From Trichoplax sp. H2 (lineage: Eukaryota > Placozoa > Uniplacotomia > Trichoplacea), in the NCBI GenBank assembly GCA_003344405.1, contig NOWV01000007.1:434001-498000 (forward strand): a stretch of 64,000 bases of DNA. The letters run 5' to 3'. The notes under the pieces are model-generated. The model was not told the origin of the DNA. It saw only the letters and a list, made by a program, of their open reading frames with translations, and did no database searches. Numbering within the stretch: the first letter of the stretch is position 1; each line of letters starts with the position of its first letter. Both the position numbers and the translations under genes were made by a program. Below are positions 27,240-42,000 of the stretch, one piece after another.

Positions 27240-27610
27240 AGGCTAGGCCAAGAACGGTACGGTACTAGTACGGTACTAGTACAGTGCAGTACGAGGAAAT
27301 TCTTGCCACAGTACTGTACTGTACCGTACAGTACATTGTACAGTACAGGGTGCGAGTGTGTACAGTAGGCCTTGCAAGCATGCGCGTGCGCAATGTACAG
27401 TACAGTACGTTTACCTGAGTTTCGTACAATATGCACAGTACAGTACGGTGAAAATGATACCTCAGAAATGCCGCACTTCTTGTTGACGGAGACTACACAA
27501 GCCGCTGCTGGTGTTATTAGCTCTGTCAGCTTGCATGTCTAGTTTCTCCAAACTGAAATGATCATAGTACTGTATAGCATACAGTACGGTACCGTAGTAG
27601 TTCACTGAAA
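27240..27610. repeat. GTAC-rich palindromic repeat cluster
   Basis: Dense overlapping copies of short self-complementary words such as GTACAGTAC, GTACGGTAC and TACTGTACTGTACCGTAC occur here. Similar words recur at 27900-27930, 29025-29045, 35245-35270 and 53729-53746. The stretch can fold into many alternative hairpins. Confidence 0.65.
27381..27392 (-). promoter_or_regulatory. NRF-1 type site
   Basis: The minus strand reads TGCGCACGCGCA, an exact match to the NRF-1 consensus YGCGCAYGCGCR. It lies 454 bp upstream of the POLD3 start codon. Confidence 0.5.
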
Positions 27611-27791
27611 TACTACGGTACGCTTGTAGGTGGTGCATCTGTTGTCAAGTTGCAAGCTTACCCTCGAACAGTGCTTCAGAAATACTGCATCGCCAGTTGA
27701 CGGAGACTACTCAAACTCGCTGTTAATAGAAAGCGTATTTTACTGTCTATCAGTTTACATCTCTAGTTTCTCTAAAATTCTATGATCATAG
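27461..27791. repeat. Diverged direct duplication, ~110-118 bp units
   Basis: Unit A (27461-27570) and unit B (27674-27791) share cagaaat(g/a)c(c/t)gca, gttgacggagactac, (a/t)ctctagtttctc-like text and atgatcatagta in the same order. They lie 213 bp apart inside the POLD3/MCM7 spacer. Neither copy keeps an open frame across its whole length. Confidence 0.6.
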
Positions 27792-27955
27792 TATAACACT
27801 GCGTTGATTCGGTTAATTTGATCGCTTAACAGACAAGACTTGATCGTTCTTCTCTTGTTAATTAAAATTCTTCATTAATTAACAGAGCAACAAGACCGCA
27901 TTGTACTGTACCCAATACGTACCGTACCGAACCACTATCGTTACGTCGCTGAGCG

Positions 27956-27960
27956 ATTGG
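27956..27960 (-). promoter_or_regulatory. Inverted CCAAT box
   Basis: The context gcgATTGGctgg is the classic NF-Y site read on the minus strand (CAGCCAATC). It sits 14 bp from the E2F-type site and about 410 bp upstream of MCM7. Confidence 0.5.
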
Positions 27961-27973
27961 CTGGTGCAGCAAA

Positions 27974-27982
27974 TTTCCCGCC
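27974..27982 (+). promoter_or_regulatory. E2F-type site TTTCCCGCC
   Basis: It matches the E2F/DP consensus TTTSSCGC. MCM genes and polymerase-delta subunits are standard E2F targets in animals and plants, so the placement between POLD3 and MCM7 supports function. Binding itself is unproven. Confidence 0.6.
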
Positions 27983-27991
27983 AAACTCGAG

Positions 27992-27997
27992 CACGTG
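27992..27997. promoter_or_regulatory. E-box CACGTG
   Basis: Palindromic CACGTG in the context gcaCACGTG-like gagCACGTGatc, 10 bp from the E2F-type site. It could bind bHLH (Myc/Max, USF) factors. Confidence 0.4.
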
Positions 27998-28367
27998 ATC
28001 ACCAAACAAGCGAGCTGCACATTGTTTCAAATTCTTCGCTAACCGTTAAAGGCCGATCGTGAACAACACCAAAGACAACGCTGCTGTACCAGACTCACTA
28101 TAGCAACGCGAACATTGCAATCCCATTCAACTATTGACTTGCTGAAGTTGCTGTAGGTCTTGTTCACTTGTTGATCAGTATTTGCATTTGCAAATTCATT
28201 GCGAAACGCTGACAAGGCGCTTAGTAAACCGATCAGTCTGCACGTTGACATTCAAACTATTCTACTCATCTTGTAGATAGCGGTAAAGAGAGCTAAGGAA
28301 TCATTTGTGAACGATTGTAACTCGCTTTAGACGTACTTGGATAGCCGATCAATCATCAGAGTTCAAA

Positions 28368-33061
<4,694 letters not shown>

Positions 33062-33748
33062 TTATTAATTTGAGAAATTTTTTGTTGCTGTTGAATCTGT
33101 GTCGCAATTACAGTTTGATATTTTTAACTCTTTGTAATTTGTCAATTCCTTGCGGAAGTTACTATAAGATGCCATTATCAATACGTGTATTCTACAGTAT
33201 CTTGTGTCCGTAAGTAGATATTCCTATGCCTCGCTTGATATTCTTATTGTATATTTTCGTTGCTAATAGGCAACACTGTAGTGTAATGCGTCCCTTTCTT
33301 GTTCATGTATAGCATGTTGATATACTTGATATTTTAGTGTAAGTTTTAAAAGACAATCACAGTTGCAGACGGCTTGCATGTAACATTATTTATGATTTTT
33401 TGTTCAGTAAAGATTTTTATATTACTGTATGTCGAAAATATTTATTTGAATTATCTATCCCAATAGTCTTTGCACGCAATTATACGTCATAACTAGTAGA
33501 AGATCTCGCTCGTGATACTTGACGTAGTCAGTGAATTAAACGATCAGATATTACAATATATCGGAAAAGATTGTATAAGTCTATAAGTGTCCGTTACTGG
33601 TATACAAGATTACAGTATGGGCTACTAGAAAAGATGATTTTTTCCCATCAACGCACATGATTCAGCGTTAGACTCTAAAGTAGTGCACATTACAATACTG
33701 TATACAATGTTACAAAATGCATTAAAGATTAAAAATTCAGATTAGTAT
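33062..33748. other. Convergent 3' spacer, no gene
   Basis: 687 bp between the MCM7 stop and the stop of the minus-strand endonuclease-like gene. AT-rich with no convincing ORF; it presumably holds both 3' UTRs. Confidence 0.6.
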
Positions 33749-34670
33749 TTATAAACTATCCAATAAAGCAACATTTCCATGTTGATCGTGTAGTAATATT
33801 TCAAAGAATCTTAATCCTTCATAGAATTTGGAAGCTACAGTAATATTAGGCGTCAGTTGATGACATTTAGGATTTCGATCGAAATATCTCAACAGTCTTC
33901 CACCATCGCTACTATCCGCATCATTAATGCTTATCAATGCCATGGGTAAGTGGCTACTTTTAAAAGTTTTGTGGGCGTCTTTAGTAAATCTACAAAGTTA
34001 AAAAATAGATCATGTTAAGATTGCTATCACAAATATTATCGATGAGTTATCATTACTTATTGTGTGTGGAATATCAATCTTTAGCTTATCAGTTTCATAA
34101 ATAAGATAGAACAACAGATAAAGCTAGTACTGTATTGTACTGATCAAGATTGTCGGAGCTGATAGGTTCAATATTTACTACAGTATGCAGCGAGATTACG
34201 TTACAGAGTCATTTATCAGTAGCTATAGTATTGAGGAATACTGGCAGTTATTTTATGGCACTAATTATTCAATTAATTTTAACTTAATCAGTGAGTCTAA
34301 TAGGGGTACATTACCCTTTACGCGAGACCAGAATGCCAATGGTATTACGAGGTTCTCGATCAAGCGTTCCAATTAATGACCGGATGTGCAGTGGTCCACA
34401 TGAAACTTTTAAATTTTTACAATCACCGACCACGTTCAATCTAGTTTTCTCCTTGTTTATACTCATATGCCAGTAGCCTCGAAAGTCGACACCTTTGTCA
34501 TGAGCTCCACCACAGTGGTTTAAGTGGAAACCAAGTTGTCTTAATACATTAATAGTGTGCAATTCGTAATTACGTCCACGATGAGCTGCACTGCTACAGC
34601 TCCTAAAAGTAAATGATGTAGCTATTAAATTGCATTTCATTATTGTGCCAGAATGTAGTAATAACACCAT
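33749..34670 (-). CDS. Rrg7/Mrr-like restriction-endonuclease-fold protein, probably mitochondrial
   Basis: Two exons, 34315-34670 and 33749-33989, join in phase 2 and give 198 aa. The N-terminus is rich in Ser/Arg/Ala and lacks acidic residues (MVLLLHSGTIMKCNLIATSF onward), as expected of a mitochondrial targeting peptide. The core shows the PD-(D/E)XK nuclease layout: Glu36 in RNYELHTINVLRQLGF, Asp62 in KGVDFRG, and Asp83-x-Lys85 in VVGDCKNLK. The second exon, PMALISINDADSSDGG, is consistent with the distal strands of the fold. This resembles the small family around yeast Rrg7 (required for respiratory growth), whose biochemical role is unsettled. I place it by motif pattern only; another Mrr-type family member is possible. 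Head-to-head with MED12 across 1.34 kb and tail-to-tail with MCM7. Confidence 0.65.
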
Positions 34671-36010
34671 GATTGATGAAGGCCCTCTACTGCACTAATA
34701 AGCAGGCTAGAAGGAGCGATTATCCACCAATATGTCAGCAACGGTCAAAGATGTTGTGTCGTGTACACTGTTACACCAGAGTTCATTTTTCCTGATTAAA
34801 TCCTAGACTTTCCATGGGGGATAATCAATCGAATTGCGTACGTCAAGCGTACAAATACACACTATATGATGATGGATCAGCCAGCGATTGAAATAGTCCA
34901 GATGGTCTGGAAGGATTTGATGTGGTGTAAGCAAGCAATGCAACTGCCAAAATATTTATTTACCGTCAATGTTGTGTACAAGTCTGTTTGTAAAGAATTA
35001 CAAGTAGTACATTACAGGTGGAGCTTGTAAGTTCGTTTATAAATAATCACAACTTCCAATCGATCAGGTATAAATAAATAAAGGAGACAGCCGAGGTAAA
35101 TGGTACATCAATTGATGAAGTCAATAACAATTTTGAGGTAATGATCGCCAGCTTGCATGCTGGCCCTTCCCAAAACGGTCCAGTCTCGTACACTGCCGTA
35201 CAGTAAGTATACGCGTACAATCGAACAAGTTGGTACAAACATTATGCTACCTCAGTACAGTACAGTACTATATCGCCTATGACATAACGCTTTTAGCCCC
35301 AAGGTTGAAAAAATTGAAAATGCGTCCCGGTATTATACCATGTTGACTGCAGCTCTTTAATGATATTTGAACAGAAAAAATAATAATAATATAGGATCGA
35401 TCAGTTATTAAGTAATAAAAATGAAATTACTTTGGTAGTTTTGATTGGTTAATGACCGATTAAAATGGGCTAAAATTCATGTTCATGCTATCAATACATG
35501 CTATCAACAAGATCTGATTGAATTTTCCAGGTTGTATTTTTTGGGGGGGGGACTTTATTTATTTACAGTAGATTGTATGGATGAGTCGACCGTTGGAGTT
35601 GGCCCTGATGTCATGTCAGTATAACACCCCATTCACTACTCTATGCTAGTAGTAAATCCATTGATCAAGCCCGACCTTGGTCAACAGTATGTGTTGATTG
35701 AGCTGAACCTACTGATCCCAGTAATCTTTTACAGAGGTGCATCAATAAAAGAGAAAAAGAAAAAATTCAATCATTTACTATGATCAGTATCTTGAATCGA
35801 TGTGTTACTATGAGGTATTTTTGAACAATACCAATGATGCTATACTATTTTATAGAGAGATTTCGATCGGTTAAAGTACAGTGTAACATGATCGCATAAA
35901 TCACTTGGCCATTTATCCTCAGCTAAATCTATGTAATCACTACCGTATAGATACATCTGCGCATGCGTCCTTGCACACACTATATTGGAGATATTTTAAA
36001 TGGCTGCACA
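34671..36010. promoter_or_regulatory. Divergent spacer between endonuclease-like gene and MED12
   Basis: 1.34 kb with no supported gene. It carries a GTAC-rich patch (~35245-35270), a run of nine Gs (35543-35551) and an NRF-1-like motif near MED12. It should hold both promoters by arrangement. Confidence 0.45.
35958..35967 (+). promoter_or_regulatory. NRF-1-like motif TGCGCATGCG
   Basis: Ten of twelve positions of the NRF-1 palindrome are readable (TGCGCATGCG followed by TC). It ends 43 bp upstream of the MED12 ATG, a typical core-promoter distance. The start-codon context ATGATGGCGAT also resembles a YY1 site, which is common at such promoters. Confidence 0.45.
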
Positions 36011-39000
36011 ATGATGGCGATATTCAACAGGGAACAACGTCCACTAAAAAGGCCTAGAATTGGCCCTCCAGATTGCTATCCTCAAATGACCAAGCAAAAA
36101 GAGGTTAGTATTTGTACTCTAGATTAATCCAATACAAAAATTTCGCTCATTGAAGCTAGTAATAGGATTGAAATTGCAATCTTATCCATGAAAATTGACC
36201 TAAAGAAATGTCAGTGAAAAAATTAGCATAGACAGTACTGTACCACTAGCGAATGATTGAACTAGACCGCCACGCATAGCCGTCCATGGCAAGAAAGCGT
36301 ATTTACAATTATTATCCAAATTGATTCCCTACAGTTCTATTTGATATTTTACCATTATTAGATATTCATTTCTTCATTTTTTACTATTACCATGCAATAC
36401 ACATGAAATGGAATTATTTTTAACTTGTCAACAGGACGATTTAAGTAGTGATACACTGAAGAACGGATTTAAAAATGTCGAATTAGTTGAAGACGAGGTA
36501 AGAGACGGAGAAGAAAAATACGCAATACACGCTAGACTAGTGCATGATTATCAAGGATAAAAACATCTTTATAGATCATTTGAAAAACCTTTCCTCGTTA
36601 TATGCAGACTTGTAGATGATATCTCGCTATTTTTTATGAATGTTTTTATTGCTATAGATTTTTTAAAAAAATATTTCTACTTAAACTTGATATATTGTAG
36701 ATTGGCTCGGCTAAGCCTTTTGTTACTGTATGCAATTTCTCCAGGGTAAGAGTCGTTTAACATTACAACTTGCTGCTATTGAACTATATCAGTAAATAGA
36801 TGCAATGATTATCGAATAAGGCAATCGTCATGTGGATTACCTACATGTAATCGCTGCTTGAGACAAATTTAATCTTTACACTTCAACTTTCATCACTATC
36901 GTTACGCATCAATTCTTTCCTAATAGCTTGGAAGTCACTTCAAAGCTATAACCGAAGAGAAACAGCGACTTAATAATGTCTATGATGTCAATAAGAAGAA
37001 AAATCAAGTGAATTTGAAAGACGTTTATTGGCCGGTATAGTTCTACTATTTTTCCTCTTCTCATACTGTCCTTTTAAATTATTCGAGATAATACCCTCAC
37101 AATGGACTGACCTTGATCTTTTTCTCGTGTTTTTAGGTTACTGCCAAAAATCGCACTAACTTGAATGCTTGGTTACAAGATCTAGCGATTAATAAATCTC
37201 TAAAAGATTTATCGAAGAAGGTAAGTCGTTGTCCCGCTGAATTAGATTAACTGATACTGTACTATGGATAAACTATGACTGGATATCATACTAATTTACT
37301 CAAGTTAGACTATCTATAACTCGTTAAATTGATATTTTCATTAGCATGTTTTACCATCTTCATCATTGCAATCAATTCTTTCCGATGGTTTTTAGATTCC
37401 AACGTTAAATTCCAATCGTAAAGAAGAAGTTTTTCAACTTCTTTCTGACAATTCTGTACCTTTAGCTAGATCGGCTTGGTTTATCAAGGTGAGTTTATAA
37501 ACTCTCTCTATACATATATACGTATATATACGTGCGCACTATAGTGGATTTTTTTGGTACTATAGTATACACATTTTGGATTGAATTTTTGTTACGACAG
37601 TAGATCATGGTTGCATTGTCGTAGCTGTTTGAAAAAGGTACTGTAGTGAGCATGAAAGTGGACAGCTATTTGACTAACCTTGAGTAACCTAGAGCTCATC
37701 ACACTGACTTTCGATAATAGTTCCAATTTGTAATGTAATTCGGATACGATATCTTAATAAAGAACACTTGTAATAGAAAGTACCAAAACAATCATTGTAG
37801 CAAAAGGATATGATGATAATAGTTAATGCTCCGATTCTATTAATTACCCATCCAGAAATGCAATCTAACTACGTTTGTGAATAAAATGTCTGGCAAAATT
37901 TAATACTTTATAAAAATTTTTTTATTCAGTTATTATCGACCGGGTATAATACGTCGTCGGATTCCAAAAAGAAACGCCCAGGAGGTGACTTATCTCACGG
38001 TAAGTGTTGTACAGTAACTTGGAACAGTGGAGCTCTTCGATGTTGTTATTGATTTAATGCCCGATATGATCCCGGTGTGGCTAATTTAAAAAAACAAATA
38101 CATTTGTATCAACCATATTTTAGACTGGACTCAGTCATTAACGAAATATTTAAAAGATTTATTAAGTAAGTTATCAGATCATTCACATGGCCAGGGAAAA
38201 GTAACGTTATCTTCAGATATTCTATCAGCATATAAGCAATTCTTATACAACTCTCAGTTAGCAGATTGGCTTTATCAAGTAAGAGTCCTTGTAATGTAGT
38301 ATTCTTTCTATAAATTATTTCTTACTAAATTCAATGCTATGACAACATATCCCATTTTAGGAAGGATTATTACAGAGACATAGTTTTTTGCAATGGTTGA
38401 TAGATACACTAGACAAAGTTGACTTCGCAGATAGCGTATCTTTAACGTTACTTGTACCACTCACATTCAAGGTGAATTAGCTGAACGATATTAAAAGTAC
38501 TATTATTATCAGTAGATTAACGTTTTATTAATTTTTTTACTTTATCTGTGGTTACATAGTATATCAGAGATATTACGGCGTCTCAATCTCTAGCTCGGGT
38601 ATTGGCTGGTATTTGTACCCGGTACATATCCTATCTCTATTATCATAACAATAATAATGCTAACGAAAAAGAAAGTAAACCATCATCAACTAATTCTACG
38701 GATAATGGCACTACGGAGGATTGGTCTTTATTAGCCATTTACAATGATTGCCAGCGGCATTATCCAAGATTATTGTTACTAACTTGCATACTTCAGATCA
38801 TAGCTATTTTTTGCCCCGGTGCCTTAGTATATTCTATCGGTGCTTGGAATAAAGGATCCAGTAATGATTCTTTAATGCATCATGGTTCACCGTTGGATTA
38901 TCTACCCGGTTCGATATGTCAGTTACCTGGAATCGAGTTATTGGAGGCTCGAGTACAAAAACAGGTTATGATCTATAATATGTACATATATAAATGTATC

Positions 39001-42000
39001 TATCTATAGATTTGTAAGCTTACCGGTTGGTAACATTAAAAATCTTTATAATCTTATAGATGTTAGCTGCAATGAAGGCGTCTCAAAGCCAAATTCAACT
39101 TCGTAGCACACTAGTAGAAAATCGTTGGTCTTCTGAAAAGTGTAAAGAATCAGATATCTCAGTAGTAGTAACACAAGTGTTATCTGTTCTTGAAATTCAC
39201 GATAAAGGCGCTTACGCTCGTCACAACAACGGAATCTCGGTGGAAAATTTATATACAAATATTTTTCCTGCTATCATTAAAGGCTCTTTAGTTAAGGTAT
39301 TACCGTTAATTATTACTTAGAAATTTAGTAGTGATGTATAGTTACAATAAATTTATGAAATATTGATTACAGGATGTCTTGAATAATGATGAAGCTATTA
39401 TCATGCATCTTTTGGAATGGGCCGTAACTCCCTTTCGTTATGGGTTTCATCGTCCTATTCTTGTTGCGATACTACTTGAACGTCGACAGGGCGATTTAGA
39501 AAGAATGAATGAAAACGATGCAATTTGCAATCACCTTTATTATCAGGAGTTATTGTTACGATTTCTTGATTATTATGCCATATTGCCATCAGGTTAGGAG
39601 GCAATTACTCTTCATTATATACCTTTTGATTTTATAACTATCGTTCGTTTTCGCAGTTAGCTGAAGTCATTGCTTTTCCTCTTTAACAGATGATAGTGAA
39701 CTAGAATTAGAACAATCGAATGCCTCGTTTAAATTATTAGTGGCATTATTTGCCGAATTGATTCGCCGTAAAGTATTTTCACATGATAAATACATTATGA
39801 CTTTAATATCTCGGGGAGATATTTCTACTACGTCAAATAGTAGTAGATCTTACGCGAACTCACCGGATCAGATTGTTGGCGAAAATGATCACGATGGAGA
39901 AAGCGATGAATGCAGCCATCTAGGGAAGAGTAAGCATTTACTTCGTTTATATTCAATATGTATCGTTGATTTTTGCCTCACGCTTCAATTTTTATGGTAG
40001 AAAATGAAGAAGAAAATGTAATTGAATGTGGCTCACCATTTTCGGTTAGACGTGATTCGGAAGCTGATATTTCAGATCAGCTAAAGCAACAGCTATCGCA
40101 ACAACAGGAAGAGCTACAACAGTTACTAGAGAGTAACGAAACTAATAGCTGTAATGGCAACATGGATATAATGGAATACGACAACGCAACTGACGATGTT
40201 GCTTTTGCTAAACCTGAACAAGAAAATATTGCCAATAAAACAGAAGGAAATTTATCTGACAATGACGAAAGAGGACGAGATGATGATAAAGATAAAAATT
40301 TTAATAATGTAACAACCGATACGCGAAAAACATTTCAACATATCGCTTATGTGCTTCATTTTCCTTTACCTGATATTGATTTAAGAAATGTCGATGTAGG
40401 CTCGCACGAGAGTAGACAGAGATTCACAGTTTTATATGGCGTTGGCGAGAGCAGAAATTTAGCTCTACAAGAGGTTACAGAAATGTGGGACGAAATCAAT
40501 ATTTGTGTTGATTACTTAACTACATGCGATAGCCAAAATTCTAGTTCAAATGATAGCAATCGTATTAATTATGCAAGTTATCTTGCTCCTACAATCAGAA
40601 AATTTAAAACTCTGCACATTTACAGTCAATACGTGTTAGCGAACACTTGCGCTAACTTAATTATGGAAAATGTGATTAAAGAAAATCGATACCCCTCCAT
40701 AAATAAATTTAATTTTGTTGCTGATTTGATGGAGATCGCCGGAGATATTAATGGACTTCTTCAATTTGTTATTCGTTTACTAAGTGGTAAGTGTTTTATC
40801 ATATTTTGAATAAATGCCATTACTAGGATGATCACTTACAAATTATTTTCGTAATACCTTAGAGGGCGATAGCGGTGCGGCAGAAACTCGATCATCCTTG
40901 GTACTTACAATAGTAGCTGTGTTCCGTCGTTATTATAACTGTCTGTTGGTATCATTGAAGCAAGCTACTGAAGCCGTTGAAGGGTATATGTCTAAATTAA
41001 TCAATCATGAAATGGTTACTACAATTGTATAGGAGAGTACGCTATTAAATAGACGATCTAATTTTAGATTGTGGAGAATCGTAAAACATATCACTAATCC
41101 AGCATCATGCTCTAGCGCTGATCGTTGTGCGTTAGCTTGTTTGGCAGATATATTTACACATTGCAGTGATTTAAAGGTAAGCGGTCCAAGTGAGGCAACT
41201 GTAAAATATCAGTTTTATCTTAAGATTAAAATATCATGTATTACATTGATTTAGCTGAAAAATCGAGCTGAGCTCGAGAGCGTTCTTCAAAAGGTTAAGG
41301 ACAGTTTACCTTGTAGCGGACTTTCGAAATCCAACGATCCAATTGATTGGAAAATTTTCGGTGAAGAATTTAAGGAACCAAGGCGAGTAAACAGTGTTCC
41401 AGTGCAATTTTGACTCCATTTAAAAATTTTTTTAACCAATATAATCGTAGGGAAGCGAATCCTAATCAGATATGTCAGGCCATACGATATGACGTTATGA
41501 AGAAATACAATTTTGTTTGTAATGCTATTTTGCATGTATATCACTGCGGCACTTACGTTAGGTAATTACCTATACAGAAGAATCTATATTTTTTACCATT
41601 TAACCCTAAAGGAATTGTATTTATAGATTGCTAGATATTGCTACATTATGTGCTGAGGTAACCTCATACAGTAGCGGTCTTAACGGTGAATGGATGGGGG
41701 TATTGCGTGCTCTTTGCTGCTCACCAAGTTCAAATTTTGGCTTCACTGAATTATTGACGCAACTGGAAGTTAGTACTTGCGCTACACTGACTGTTTATCT
41801 TTAAAATCTCAATAATAAAGGCTGATTAATTTTTTCTAGATTTCAGATAGCAGATCAGCGGACAATATTGCCATGTTTACCGCTGTTTTAATTTCGAGGC
41901 ACTGTTTCTCTTTAGAAGAGTTATTAAGACTTGTTATTTTACCACCGCTTCATGACACACGCACTTCTCGTTCAAGTAAGTTAGAAAGTAGAGAAATATT

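Larger units (their letters stand above)
26928..28367. promoter_or_regulatory. Shared divergent promoter region of POLD3 and MCM7
   Basis: 1.44 kb separate the two start codons, and the stretch 27200-28250 is visibly richer in G+C than its surroundings. It holds an inverted CCAAT box, an E2F-type TTTCCCGCC, a CACGTG E-box and a perfect NRF-1 palindrome (separate entries), plus GTAC-rich palindromic repeats and a diverged duplication. The motifs match those known for S-phase genes in other animals; activity here is inference. Confidence 0.6.

Noticed and set aside
35543-35551. Run of nine Gs
   Set aside because: A simple homopolymer with no surrounding G-quadruplex spacing; not meaningful on its own.
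40077-40262. Minus-strand ORF rich in Ser and Cys
   Set aside because: It is the shadow of the Gln/Glu-rich part of the large MED12 exon 40001-40786.
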